A stretch of 64,000 nucleotides of DNA from Sphingobacteriales bacterium (lineage in GTDB: Bacteria; Bacteroidota; Bacteroidia; Chitinophagales; UBA2359). The notes under the pieces were generated by a model. That model was not told where the DNA came from. It worked only from the letters and a program-made list of their open reading frames with translations, and did no database searches. The stretch lies in NCBI GenBank assembly GCA_016700115.1, contig CP064999.1, positions 3,472,001 to 3,536,000 of the forward strand, written 5' to 3'. The translations under genes and the position numbers were made by a program. Of the stretch, positions 27,981-37,215 are shown piece by piece (position 1 is the first letter of the stretch; every line of letters begins with the position of its first letter).

Positions 27981-28760
27981 TTAACGGATGGTTTTCATGT
28001 TTTCGACAGAAAAGAAACGAGCGGGCAGAGTTTGATCAAAAACAACCGATTTGTACATCACGGTGGTTTTATCTGCGGGTTGTCCGGCGGTTTTCCATTC
28101 GGAAACCACGGGATAGGTATGGTCTTTCAAAGTTTCGGTTCGGAGAGTTTGACAGGTGGCGACCAGATATTCGTCTTCGTCATAAAATTCGGATTTCTGA
28201 ATACTGTAGTTTTTGGAATCAATCCATAACATCGCATTGTTGCGGGTTTGCATGGCTTCGCTGTTTTGGGTAATTTCAATAACATAGCAATCGGTGCCGT
28301 TCCATCGGACTAAATTTTTAAAGGAAGCGGCCACATCGCCTTCAAAAGACAGATAGTTGGTCAGATTTGCAATCGAAATATTGGTATCCATCCAGACTTC
28401 TGCAATTTCCATGGGCGAAAGTTTGGTCAGTTTTTCCGAATCGGGCTGCCAGCTCCAAACTTCTTTTTTCTTTCTCAACAGGGCATTTCCCCGATAGCGC
28501 GCCGGAGCGGTTACCAACAACAAAAACTCGTCGGGGTAGTTTTGCCAGATTTTCAAATCAATTTCAGCTTCCTGTTTGTCTTCTTTAAAAACATGGAGGC
28601 TTAACTGCGCCTGCATACTTTTTTCGCCATAAGCCATGCGCACCGCTTTTTTAACAATCTCTTCCGCACCCGGTAAAGAGGCTCTCAAATGAGATTTGTA
28701 TAGCATCACCGGAATGATCAGCAAAAAGGCAAAGGCAAGCAGCAGCGGTTTTTTGTTCAT
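27981..28760 (-). CDS. LolA-like outer-membrane lipoprotein-sorting protein
   Basis: The protein has 259 residues. The N-terminus MNKKPLLLAFAFLLIIPVML is a signal or anchor. The body shows the LolA-like pattern of the lipoprotein-sorting family: AEIDLKIWQNYPDEFLLLVTAPARYRGNALLRKKKEVW, then MLWIDSKNYSIQKSEFYDE and a late VVFDQTLPARFFSVENM. Family members form a half-barrel that holds lipid acyl chains or other hydrophobic ligands in the periplasm. It begins 59 bp after the M14 carboxypeptidase stop, so it probably shares a transcript with that gene and the diheme cytochrome. The ligand is not known. Confidence 0.8.
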   Translation of the reverse strand: MNKKPLLLAFAFLLIIPVMLYKSHLRASLPGAEEIVKKAVRMAYGEKSMQAQLSLHVFKEDKQEAEIDLKIWQNYPDEFLLLVTAPARYRGNALLRKKKEVWSWQPDSEKLTKLSPMEIAEVWMDTNISIANLTNYLSFEGDVAASFKNLVRWNGTDCYVIEITQNSEAMQTRNNAMLWIDSKNYSIQKSEFYDEDEYLVATCQTLRTETLKDHTYPVVSEWKTAGQPADKTTVMYKSVVFDQTLPARFFSVENMKTIR

Positions 28761-28819
28761 GGGCGGATAATTTGAAAATCTGTTACGGGGTTTGCCGGTA
28801 ATTTTTGGTTCATGCCGGT

Positions 28820-31288
28820 TTATTTTAAGACTGCCAGTTTTAATTTTTTGGTTTTGTATTGCGGATGTTCGAGGCTGTAAAAGTACATTCCATTGGTAAA
28901 GTTTTGGGTGTCGAGCCAGAAACTTCCTTTTCCCGCAACGGGGGCAAGGTTTTTGGAAAATACGGGTTGTCCCAGACTGTTCACCACCACGAAACGATAG
29001 TTTTCAAAAGCATGTTCAGGGAGGATGTATTGAATCAGGGTTTGATTTTGAGCCGGATTGGGGGCGCAAGGCAGTAAGACCGGTTTTCCTGCTGAGTTTT
29101 CGGTTAAACTAAAGGGTGGAAGGGACGTGGTGGTGGTGTCTTCGGGCAGGTAGCTGAGTTTTTCGACAGTGAGGTCGTCAAAATAAAATCCGTCTAATTC
29201 CAGGTTATCATCGGAAGCCAGAAAAAAACGAAACTGCAAATGCTGTCCGATAAAAGCAGATAGGTCAATTTCTTCCAGGACCCAACTGTTTTGCATCCCT
29301 TCATAAATCGGCGCACCTTCCTGCTGATAGGGAGAGCCGATGCGCGAATATTTACCGCATAAGGGGGAAATATTGCCGTTTTCGACATTGATGGCCTGAA
29401 TCTGAACGTAATCATAATAAGTCTCGATATTCCATTTAGCCCAGAAATTAAGTTTGGCAAATACACAATCGGTCAGGTCAATCGTATCTTTTTGAGTAAT
29501 GCCGGTATATGCTCCTGCGGGATAGTTGCCGTTTGGAGAATCGGTGATGCTGCTGTTTTCAGAAACAAAATCGGCGGTGGTGATCTGCCAGATTGTATCT
29601 TCGGCAGTTTCCCATAAGTTGATGTCAGAGCAGTCGTTCTGATAAGCAACAACGGGTTGTCCGTAAAATTTGGTAACGGTTTCTTCAATAGTCAGCCCCT
29701 GCCCGTTGTAAAGGAGGAGTTTAAACGAAATAGCGTCCCCTTGTTTAATGGTATCTGAAATGGTAAATTCTATTTGGGATTCGATGGTTTCTTCAAGTGC
29801 CAAACCGGAGAAAGTTAACGATGCGCCGATTTCTGCGATATTGGTAGTCAGGGGCAGCACCGATACGGTAAAGGTTCCGTCGTCCTGCAACCCTATTCTT
29901 TTAAGGCTGAAACTGATGGTAGCAATGTCTGAATTGATAAACGGGGAGGAGGTTTCGGTCAGGGTGGCGTAATTGTGCAGCAGACGTAGGGCTGTCAGAT
30001 TTTGCCACATATTGCTCTGACAAATAGGGATGATCCGTTGGGTAGTCGGCCAAAAACCATCGTCAAATCGGCGGCCGACTTCTGGGGTAAAAGAAAATAT
30101 TTTGTTTTTGGTAGTTTGTTCTCCATACAGCCAGTCGTCCGAAACGCCATTGGTAAGATACCCTACCGTTTGATCGCCCGTACCCCAGACATAATTGTTT
30201 TCTTTCGTCATTTGCCTGGCAAACTCCCGGAACAGCGAGGAATCGGGAGTTTCGTAGGATGCGACATATCCCCAGGGGTAAATCAGCAAATTGCCGGAGG
30301 CGTGGTAATTCAGGCAAATCTGAAAATTATGTGCTTCGCAATACGCCTTCATTGCCGAAGTTTCAGGCTCAGAAAACGGAGCAGGTCCGCGGTAGGTACT
30401 GTTGTTGGTGTTGCCCGACGAACCGTAATTGTCATATCCCCATAAAAACCCGTAATTCCGGTTCAGATCTACCCCGAAAGTTGAGTCGTCGTTGTCCCGT
30501 CTGTTTTTGCGCCACATACCTCCGCCATTGGGATTGGTAAATTCGTTCCACAAATACCCGTCCGGGTTCAGGCATGGAATAAAGTGGATTTCAGTATTCT
30601 GGAGCAGAAAGGCAATGCTGGGGTCTGTATCATAGTTTTCTAAAAGGTAGTACATGAAATAGATGAGCTGGGAAAGCGAAGCCGGCTCGCGTGCATGGTG
30701 AAGGGCAGTGTATAAAATCTGAGGTTCTCCGGCTTCTTCAATATCGGGATTGTCTGAAAAAACAATGCGATAGACCACATTGCCATCTTCTGTCGTATAT
30801 CCTTCGATGGGCTGTTTTTCAGAAACAAGGCCGCCAAACAATTCGTGCATATTATCCAACTCGTCCAGCATTTCCTGATAGGTAAAAAAACCGCCCATAC
30901 TGCCCAGAGAAAAATTAGCCGGCTCAGGATAGCTTCCGATATTTGCCACACAACTAACCGTTGCCTGCACCTCTTTTTCAGCATCGGTGTTTGCTGCTAT
31001 TTGATTCCGCTTCACATAGAAATCAGACACGTCATCGCACAACACCTCAAAAACATACCCCGCAGCTTCGGCAATGCTCAGTTCGGTTTCCGAAAAATCA
31101 CCAATAATATAGGTATTGCGTTTATATTCGGCATGGTCAACCGGTAATCCCAAAGCAGCAAGTTCATGGATACCGTCGTCGTTGGTATATATTTTTGCTT
31201 TGAGATGCTTTTCCTGTTGGGCATAAGCCAAAAACATTCCCGCCTGAAGCAATAACATGAAAACAAGCGTGATAACTCTGAATTTCAT
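28820..31288 (-). CDS. Secreted M14 zinc carboxypeptidase with T9SS tail
   Basis: The signal peptide begins MKFRVITLVFMLLLQAGMFL and ends at YAQQ. The M14 catalytic domain has the zinc motif HHAREPASLSQ (H-x2-E), the substrate-binding NPDGY and DLNRNYGF, the third zinc ligand in NYHASG and the general-base Glu in TPEVG. A beta-sandwich region with LNFWAKW and LQFRFFLASDD follows, typical of MAM/jelly-roll-like accessory domains, and the last ~85 residues are a T9SS type A tail (APNPAQNQ ... GMYFYSLEHP). It removes C-terminal residues from peptides outside the cell. The open frame reaches a TTG at 31297, but the ATG at 31288 fits the signal peptide. Confidence 0.93.
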   Translation of the reverse strand: MKFRVITLVFMLLLQAGMFLAYAQQEKHLKAKIYTNDDGIHELAALGLPVDHAEYKRNTYIIGDFSETELSIAEAAGYVFEVLCDDVSDFYVKRNQIAANTDAEKEVQATVSCVANIGSYPEPANFSLGSMGGFFTYQEMLDELDNMHELFGGLVSEKQPIEGYTTEDGNVVYRIVFSDNPDIEEAGEPQILYTALHHAREPASLSQLIYFMYYLLENYDTDPSIAFLLQNTEIHFIPCLNPDGYLWNEFTNPNGGGMWRKNRRDNDDSTFGVDLNRNYGFLWGYDNYGSSGNTNNSTYRGPAPFSEPETSAMKAYCEAHNFQICLNYHASGNLLIYPWGYVASYETPDSSLFREFARQMTKENNYVWGTGDQTVGYLTNGVSDDWLYGEQTTKNKIFSFTPEVGRRFDDGFWPTTQRIIPICQSNMWQNLTALRLLHNYATLTETSSPFINSDIATISFSLKRIGLQDDGTFTVSVLPLTTNIAEIGASLTFSGLALEETIESQIEFTISDTIKQGDAISFKLLLYNGQGLTIEETVTKFYGQPVVAYQNDCSDINLWETAEDTIWQITTADFVSENSSITDSPNGNYPAGAYTGITQKDTIDLTDCVFAKLNFWAKWNIETYYDYVQIQAINVENGNISPLCGKYSRIGSPYQQEGAPIYEGMQNSWVLEEIDLSAFIGQHLQFRFFLASDDNLELDGFYFDDLTVEKLSYLPEDTTTTSLPPFSLTENSAGKPVLLPCAPNPAQNQTLIQYILPEHAFENYRFVVVNSLGQPVFSKNLAPVAGKGSFWLDTQNFTNGMYFYSLEHPQYKTKKLKLAVLK

Positions 31289-31305
31289 AGCGTACAATTA
31301 TTTTA

Positions 31306-31313
31306 CAAAGTTA
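31306..31313 (-). promoter_or_regulatory. -7 box ahead of the M14 peptidase
   Basis: On the minus strand TAACTTTG matches TAnnTTTG and ends 17 bp before the ATG at 31288. Confidence 0.5.
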
Positions 31314-31417
31314 CTAAACTAATTCAGTTTTTAAAACCGGCAATCGTTGCGGGTGTTTTTAATTGGGATAAACCATTTAATTTAAGGAAATATGGTAAGG
31401 AAACTTCCGGCACTCGC

Positions 31418-31425
31418 TAACTTTG
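31418..31425 (+). promoter_or_regulatory. -7 box ahead of waaA
   Basis: TAACTTTG matches TAnnTTTG. It is followed by CGGCATC and lies 74 bp before the waaA ATG, giving a leader of about 65 nt. Confidence 0.45.
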
Positions 31426-31499
31426 CGGCATCAACCGGCAAAAGCCAGAAAACGCCCGATACCAAAAGAGGGGTAAGATGTTGACGCTAAGTTAAAACC

Positions 31500-32783
31500 A
31501 TGCTTTTTAATTTCCTTTACTGCTCAGTTATCCGTCTGTATGTTCTGACTGCTTTCCTGATGCAGTTTTTCAGCCCAAAAGCCGCCAAATGGATAAATGG
31601 TCAACGCATAGTATGGAAATCGCTTGCCGCAGATTTGCCCGAAAAAACCAAAGGCAAAAGGATTTGGATACATTGTGCTTCTTTGGGCGAGTTTGAACAG
31701 GGGAGACCCATGATAGAAATGGCGAAACAAAACATGGATGGCGTTCAAATCATCCTGACCTTTTTTTCCCCTTCCGGATATGAGGTAAGGAAAAATTTTC
31801 CGTTGGCAGACCGGGTTTTCTACCTTCCGGCCGATACGACCGAAAACGCACGCAGATTTATAAATCTGATTCAACCCGACATCGCTGTTTTTGTCAAGTA
31901 CGAAATTTGGTGGAATTATCTGAATGAGTTGAAAAAACAGCAAATTCCCGCTTTGTTGATTTCAGCAGTCTTCCGGCCGCAACAGTTCTATTTTCGATGG
32001 TATGGAATGGGATATCGTCAGGCTTTGACTTTTTTCAAAATGATTTTTGTGCAAAACGAAAGCTCCCGCCTTTTGTTAAACCAATTTGGCATCCATCAAA
32101 CCAAAGTAGCGCCGGATTCCCGTTTCGACCGCGTTTGGTCAATTGCGCAGGAAAAAAAGAGTCTGTACATCCCCGAACTTTTTGCCGGAACAGGGCAAAC
32201 AATCATGGTGTGCGGCAGCACCTGGCCGAAAGACGAAACCCTTCTTGCAAAAGCCATGAAACTGCTGCCAGACAACCTGTCCCTGATTATTGCACCCCAC
32301 GAAACAGACAACAGCCGGATAGAATCGTTAGAAGCTTGTTTTCAGAATTTGAATCCAATCCGATATTCTCAGGCTTTGGAAAACCAAGCTTTCCTGAACA
32401 ATCCAAAACAGTTCAGGGTGCTAATTTTAGACAATATGGGCATATTGGCCACTGTCTATCGTTATGGGCAATTAGCTTATATAGGGGGAGGTTTTGGTGC
32501 GGGAATTCACAATATCCTCGAAGCAGTGGTCTATGGAGTGCCCGTATTTTTTGGACCCCGCTTTTCAAAGTTCAACGAAGCCGTAACTTTGGTGCAGCTT
32601 GGGGGCGCATTTGCGGCCGATAATCCTGAAACATTGGCCGATAACATATTAAAGGGATATCCGGGCACAAAAGCCTATCAGCATGTAACGGCAGTATGCA
32701 ACCGTTATATAAAAGAAAATATTGGAGGCACGGCTTTGGTTTATCAGGAATTGATAAGACTGCTCAACAAGACGGACTATTGA
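31500..32783 (+). CDS. waaA: 3-deoxy-D-manno-octulosonic acid (Kdo) transferase, GT30
   Basis: WaaA (KdtA) adds Kdo from CMP-Kdo to lipid A precursor at the cytoplasmic face of the inner membrane. The protein has 427 residues, the usual length. The N-terminal anchor helix (VIRLYVLTAFLMQFF) is followed by RIWIHCASLGEFEQGRPMI, where the conserved Glu is the proposed catalytic base, and the C-terminal half has CGSTWPKDE, YIGGGFGAGIHNILEAVVYGVPVFFGP and EAVTLV, all typical of GT30. Its last 7 bases overlap the end of feoB on the other strand. Presence shows this organism makes a Kdo-containing lipid A. Confidence 0.96.
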   Translation: MLFNFLYCSVIRLYVLTAFLMQFFSPKAAKWINGQRIVWKSLAADLPEKTKGKRIWIHCASLGEFEQGRPMIEMAKQNMDGVQIILTFFSPSGYEVRKNFPLADRVFYLPADTTENARRFINLIQPDIAVFVKYEIWWNYLNELKKQQIPALLISAVFRPQQFYFRWYGMGYRQALTFFKMIFVQNESSRLLLNQFGIHQTKVAPDSRFDRVWSIAQEKKSLYIPELFAGTGQTIMVCGSTWPKDETLLAKAMKLLPDNLSLIIAPHETDNSRIESLEACFQNLNPIRYSQALENQAFLNNPKQFRVLILDNMGILATVYRYGQLAYIGGGFGAGIHNILEAVVYGVPVFFGPRFSKFNEAVTLVQLGGAFAADNPETLADNILKGYPGTKAYQHVTAVCNRYIKENIGGTALVYQELIRLLNKTDY

Positions 32784-34882
32784 AAAATCCGGAAAACCGC
32801 CCACGAAGCAGTATATGCAAGCACGGTCATATAAACGAGTTGCACCAAAGCCCATTTCCACGAGTTGGTTTCCCGTTTCACCACTGCCAGGGTGCTCATA
32901 CATTGCATGGCAAATATGTAAAACACCAACAAAGATAGGGTAGTGGCAGTGTTAAACATCGGCAGGTTAGTTTTAGGGTTGATTTCCGCACTCATTTTTT
33001 GCCGCAGAGTCGTTTCATCATTTCCGCCAACACTGTAAATAGTTGCCATAGTACCGACAAAAACCTCACGCGCAGCAAAGGAAGTGAGCAGGGCAATGCC
33101 TATTTTCCAATCAAACCCGATAGGTTCAATGACAGGCTCTATCCATTTGCCGACATGTCCGATATAGGAGTTTTCAAGCCTGGCCTCTGCTATCTGCGCA
33201 TCCAAATCGCTGTTGTCGCCGGCAGCTTGCTGGTATTTCGTGATCACCTGGTTTTCCGCATCTTCCATCTTGTTGCCCGGACCAAAATTTGCCGACACCC
33301 ACAACAGCAAAGAAATAATCAGGATGATTTTACCCGCCTCGACCACAAAAATTTTAACCTTCTGCACCGCATTGATAAACAGATTTTTCCAGTGCGGCAT
33401 CTTGTAAGGCGGCAGTTCCAGGGCAAGAAAGCTCGGCTCACTGCTTTTCACAAACCTTTTCAGAACGTAAGCCACCAATAATGCAGCAAAAATTCCGGTT
33501 AAGTAAAGCGCCATCATCATCAAACCCTGAGCATTCAAAATCCCCACCGATGCTTCTACCGGTATCAACAAGGCAATCAGGATGGTAAATACCGGAATCC
33601 GCGCAGAACAACTCACCAATGGAGTTACCAGGATGGTCAGCAGTCTTTCTTTCGGATTAGAGATGGTTCTTGCCGCCATCACAGCAGGAACCGCACAAGC
33701 CATGCCCGAAAATAACGAAACAAGGCTGCGCCCGTTCATTCCAAACCGGCTCATCAGGCTATCGGACAGGTAAACTGCCCTCGACATATAGCCGGTTTCC
33801 TCCAAAATCCCGATTAACAAAAACAAAATGGCGATTTGAGGCACAAAAATTACAATTCCACTCAGTCCGGACAATATACCGTCTGTCAGCAGGGATGTCA
33901 GCATCGAATCGGGTAAATATTTTTGCAGTTGCACGGAGGTTTGTGAAAATACCCACTCAATCCATTCCATAGGATAAGCCGCAACACTAAAAATAGCCTG
34001 AAAAATTCCAAACAGCACCAAAACAAAAAAGAACAATCCGCCAACAGGATGGGTCAGCCAACGGTCAAACCCCGAAGTCAGATTGCTGCGTTCCTTTTCA
34101 GGAGCGAAAACTGTTTGGCGGATAACGGGCATTATCTTTTCAAACCGCTGCATTGTGTCGGCAATCTGAGCATGAAGACTTTCAAAACCGTATTTTCTGC
34201 CAATAGCTTTCAAATCATCCACCTGTGCGGAGGTTAAAAACGGCAGTACTTCGACATGTTCCAGATGCAAAGCGGCCACATAGTTATTGTCAACCCCAAG
34301 TATTTTTTTAACTGCGACCAACAATCCGTCAGGCACTCCGGCAACTTCTTTCATAAAAACAGGTGCAACGGAAGGGTTTTGAGTTGCTAAATATTGCTTA
34401 ATATCATTTAATCCCTCTCCGGTACGGCCATTGACCACAAAAACCGGAATGTTTAAGGACTTACTAAGCAACTCATAGTTGATTTGCTGCGAATCTTTGG
34501 CTTGCAAATCTGTCATCGTAATTCCCAGAATAACCGGAAACTGCAAACAAATCAACTGAGTCAACAGCAATAAATGCCGTTCTAAATTGGCAGCATCTGC
34601 GATATATAGAATATTGGGTTTATCGGCCAAAACATCGGGGTGCAACAAAGTCTGTAACACTATTTTCTCTTCGGCCGAAGTGGGATGAAGGCTGTAAGTG
34701 CCGGGCAAGTCCATCACCTCAAGGGTGTTGCCATTAGGCAAGGTAGTTACTCCTGTTTTTTTATCTACCGTAACTCCGGTAAAATTCCCGACTTTTTGGT
34801 AAAGTCCGGTCAGGGTGTTAAAAACCGAGGTTTTACCGGAATTGGGATTGCCTGCTAAAAAAAGTTTTTTCGGGAGGTGCAT
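32777..34882 (-). CDS. feoB: Ferrous iron transporter B
   Basis: The protein has 701 residues. The N-terminal G domain has G1 GNPNSGKTS, switch I threonines in NFTGVTVDKK, and G3 DLPGTYSLHP; the G4 N-x-x-D equivalent is divergent (ITMTDLQAKDS). Two Gate regions and a FeoB core follow with about 8-10 helices, including GGILSGLSGIVIFVPQIAILF, MACAVPAVMAART and SCSARIPVFTIL, where the Cys/Pro motifs line the metal path. It imports Fe2+ across the inner membrane, driven by GTP hydrolysis. It starts 2 bp after the feoA stop, so the two form one operon. The 3' end overlaps waaA by 7 bp (convergent). Confidence 0.97.
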   Translation of the reverse strand: MHLPKKLFLAGNPNSGKTSVFNTLTGLYQKVGNFTGVTVDKKTGVTTLPNGNTLEVMDLPGTYSLHPTSAEEKIVLQTLLHPDVLADKPNILYIADAANLERHLLLLTQLICLQFPVILGITMTDLQAKDSQQINYELLSKSLNIPVFVVNGRTGEGLNDIKQYLATQNPSVAPVFMKEVAGVPDGLLVAVKKILGVDNNYVAALHLEHVEVLPFLTSAQVDDLKAIGRKYGFESLHAQIADTMQRFEKIMPVIRQTVFAPEKERSNLTSGFDRWLTHPVGGLFFFVLVLFGIFQAIFSVAAYPMEWIEWVFSQTSVQLQKYLPDSMLTSLLTDGILSGLSGIVIFVPQIAILFLLIGILEETGYMSRAVYLSDSLMSRFGMNGRSLVSLFSGMACAVPAVMAARTISNPKERLLTILVTPLVSCSARIPVFTILIALLIPVEASVGILNAQGLMMMALYLTGIFAALLVAYVLKRFVKSSEPSFLALELPPYKMPHWKNLFINAVQKVKIFVVEAGKIILIISLLLWVSANFGPGNKMEDAENQVITKYQQAAGDNSDLDAQIAEARLENSYIGHVGKWIEPVIEPIGFDWKIGIALLTSFAAREVFVGTMATIYSVGGNDETTLRQKMSAEINPKTNLPMFNTATTLSLLVFYIFAMQCMSTLAVVKRETNSWKWALVQLVYMTVLAYTASWAVFRIFQ

Positions 34883-34884
34883 CT

Positions 34885-35124
34885 TTATTGGCCGGTTTCA
34901 GTGTCCACAAAAATCTGGGCAGCTTCTTCCGACCTCAATGCAAGATTTAAGGACTCTATGCGGATGTAAACCGGATTATTGCCAATTGCTTTTCGGAGAA
35001 CGGTGATGTTTTTACCCGGTAAACATCCCATTTGCATCAGTTTAACACTCAAAGCAGTTGGTGAGAGCGAAGCGATTCGAGCCGGCTTATTTAAAGGTAA
35101 TTTATCTGCGGTTTGAACGGTCAT
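34885..35124 (-). CDS. feoA: Ferrous iron transport protein A
   Basis: The protein has 79 residues with an SH3-like FeoA fold: LSPTALSVKLMQMGCLPGKNITVLRKAIGNNPVYIRIESLNLALRSEEAAQIFV, with the G-x-x-PG turn and the closing LALRSEEA strand typical of FeoA. It interacts with FeoB and is needed for full iron uptake. The start codon lies about 50 bp downstream of a promoter with an overlapping palindrome, so iron-responsive control is likely. The gene is the first of feoAB. Confidence 0.93.
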   Translation of the reverse strand: MTVQTADKLPLNKPARIASLSPTALSVKLMQMGCLPGKNITVLRKAIGNNPVYIRIESLNLALRSEEAAQIFVDTETGQ

Positions 35125-35142
35125 TTTACGAAGGCAATAAGT

Positions 35143-35179
35143 TTATTTATATTCATTCTAAATAACAGTCGCAAAGGTA
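35143..35179 (-). promoter_or_regulatory. feoAB promoter with palindromic operator candidate
   Basis: On the minus strand a TACCTTTG -7 box (35179-35172) is followed at 35165-35143 by a 23-bp imperfect palindrome with outer arms TTATTTA and TAAATAA and 9 of 11 base pairs matching. It covers the expected transcription start, where a bound repressor would block initiation. Iron-uptake genes are commonly controlled by Fur or DtxR/MntR-type regulators; which one cannot be told from this sequence. Confidence 0.5.
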
Positions 35180-35254
35180 ATTCTGTTTTTAGAAAACGGT
35201 AAACTATTTTCTATCAAAATGACAACAAAGGGAAGGAATAATTGTAAAGCCGGT

Positions 35255-36010
35255 TTAATTTTTCTTTTGGTATTTTTCTTCAAAGACTTCTTCCAGCTTT
35301 AGCCCGATTAGTTCTTCAATATTGATTTTGGCAATTTTAAGATTGGTTTCAGCCATAAGTTTGTTTTCACGGGCTTTCAGATAGGCTTCAGTGGCTTCGT
35401 TTAACTCTTTCAGTTCTCCTTTACCTAACTCCATATTGCTTTTGGCGAGCAAATAGGAAGAATACAACTCTTCAACTGCCTGTGCGCGAATTTTTATTAT
35501 CTCCAGCGTCAGCAGATATTCTTCATAACGGCGGGTTACTTCCCCACGCAGGAGGAGTTTTGCCTGATTGATTTCTTTAGCTGCAATTTCAGATTTATAA
35601 CGGGCAATGTTAACATTGGCCTTCCGGTTAATAAACGAGCCGAGATTGAGTGTAGCTGAAAGATTGTAACGGGGGAAAAAAATATTATCAGTACCGTCAT
35701 TACTGCCCCAGTTTTTGATATTGGCTTCATTGAGATTAAAAGAGGCATTGAGGTCTTTCGTCCATTGCAGTTTGGCAAGCTTTATTTCTTCCTCCGAGAT
35801 TTTTTCTTCTAACTGTAACCCGTCATACTGAGGATTATTCATCCATGCCAATTGAATAAGCACCTCTACATATTCTTTTGCCCTGACTTCCAAAGGAGGA
35901 ACAATTTTGTCGAAGTCTGTTTTTTGAGCAAACATCGGGTTTGTAAAAACAAACCCCAACAGGATTTGAAAGATAATTTTGAAAACTATGCTTTGAATAT
36001 GCAACTGCAT
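35255..36010 (-). CDS. Short TolC-like outer-membrane efflux protein
   Basis: The signal peptide spans about residues 1-27 (IIFQILLGFVFTNPMFAQ). The mature part has the alternating helix pattern of the TolC/OEP family: LAWMNNPQYDGLQLEEKISEEEIKLAKLQW, a central beta strand region, then long coiled-coil helices with AKSNMELGKGELKELNEATEAYLKAREN and a closing LIGLKLEEVF. At 250 residues it is about half the usual 420-450, so it may have only one of the two TolC repeats. It lies at the 3' side of the exopolysaccharide locus, 196 bp downstream of a GT2 gene. The ATG at 36010 is preferred over an upstream TTG at 36034. Confidence 0.75.
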   Translation of the reverse strand: MQLHIQSIVFKIIFQILLGFVFTNPMFAQKTDFDKIVPPLEVRAKEYVEVLIQLAWMNNPQYDGLQLEEKISEEEIKLAKLQWTKDLNASFNLNEANIKNWGSNDGTDNIFFPRYNLSATLNLGSFINRKANVNIARYKSEIAAKEINQAKLLLRGEVTRRYEEYLLTLEIIKIRAQAVEELYSSYLLAKSNMELGKGELKELNEATEAYLKARENKLMAETNLKIAKINIEELIGLKLEEVFEEKYQKKN

Positions 36011-36205
36011 GAGTATGATCAGTTTTTCGGACAAAATTTATATAGCTCCATCATCAGGCAAACCAAGCCTGAACCGTTGATGGTTAAAAGTGTATCAATT
36101 TTAATGCCTAACATTACCACGTTTCATCTGACTGAACTATATTCACAATAGAAAAGGCGTTGCGACAGATAATTTGTGGATAATAACAGCTCATTTTATA
36201 GCGCC

Positions 36206-37093
36206 TTATTTACTGCTTTCAGCTAAAATAGGAGGTTGAAAATAATTGCGGGCATATCTGACAATTCGTTTGGTAAATGCAGAAAGCAGACTGCCATCAG
36301 TCAACAATCTTCTGTCACTGGTCCAAACCCGTTTGTTTGTTTTTACCAGTTTAACTTTTCCAAGACTGCTCAGTTCAAGCGCCATCCAGCCGTCTTCGCT
36401 TCTTTGGGTAACCTTTCGGTTAAGGTCATGTTTAAATCCGCCTACTTTTAAGCCGTCTTCACGCCGGTATGCAAAATTAAATCCCATCACATTTACACAC
36501 TCATTCTCTTTTCTGCGTAAAGAAAATGCGGCTTCGGCCAGAATTTCGTGGATAGCAAGCCCAATCCGGGTCAGTTGGCTACGGTTATGAGGAATAAAAG
36601 AATAGCGTCCGTAAACACAGGCAATGTCCTTATTTTTAATGAGTGTGTCAACAAAGCGATTACCCCAGTTGTCGGGATAAATGCTGTCTGCATCTGCACT
36701 GAGGATATATTTCCCTTTTGCAGCTTCCAAGCCGGCTTGCCTTGCATAGCTAATCCCCTGACGTTTTTCAAAAACACTGCTTACCCCGCAAAAATCGAGA
36801 ATGTCCTGTGTGCCATCTGTCGAGTTGTTATTGGCCACGATCAGTTCTGTGGGATATTTTGGTTTTAACTTTGAAAGCGAAGAAAGCGTTTTCAACAAAT
36901 CGGCTTCTTCGTTATAGGCAGGTATAATAATTGAAACCAAGGGGTTTTCCTGCTTAAACTGCTTAAGCCCGTCAATCACTGACTTTAACTCCAAAGGAAT
37001 GAGGCTGATTTTAGTATCAATCAGTTGTTGTCTGCTGATTCCCTGCCGGTCGTGCAAAACGACCCATCGGGGCAGTATAAATCTTTGAAACAT
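36206..37093 (-). CDS. Family 2 glycosyltransferase
   Basis: The protein has 295 residues. The GT-A domain starts NPLVSIIIPAYNEEADLLKTLSSL (about residue 52 on), has the NNNSTDGTQDIL nucleotide-binding motif and the metal motif LSADADSIYPDNW, and later QRSEDGWMALELSSLG, where E-D is the likely catalytic pair. There is no transmembrane segment. Upstream of the GT2 domain, ~50 N-terminal residues carry an extra helical piece. It is the last sugar transferase of the leftward exopolysaccharide locus, 122 bp after the polymerase gene. Sugar and acceptor are unknown. Confidence 0.88.
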   Translation of the reverse strand: MFQRFILPRWVVLHDRQGISRQQLIDTKISLIPLELKSVIDGLKQFKQENPLVSIIIPAYNEEADLLKTLSSLSKLKPKYPTELIVANNNSTDGTQDILDFCGVSSVFEKRQGISYARQAGLEAAKGKYILSADADSIYPDNWGNRFVDTLIKNKDIACVYGRYSFIPHNRSQLTRIGLAIHEILAEAAFSLRRKENECVNVMGFNFAYRREDGLKVGGFKHDLNRKVTQRSEDGWMALELSSLGKVKLVKTNKRVWTSDRRLLTDGSLLSAFTKRIVRYARNYFQPPILAESSK

Positions 37094-37215
37094 AAAGTTG
37101 AGTTTAATAAGGGAGTAAAAATTTTCATTGTAGGCACATTAACTTAGGTCTTGTATTTAAATAGTTTCAAAGCAATTAAAAGGGTCAAAGGTTTCCTTTT
37201 TTTTAATCGGATTAT

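Noticed and set aside
30002..30540. Plus-strand ORFs inside the M14 peptidase gene
   Set aside because: They are shadows of the minus-strand gene, with no family motif and no start signal.
31997..32623. Plus-strand 208-codon ORF inside waaA
   Set aside because: Out-of-frame shadow of waaA, which has full GT30 motifs.
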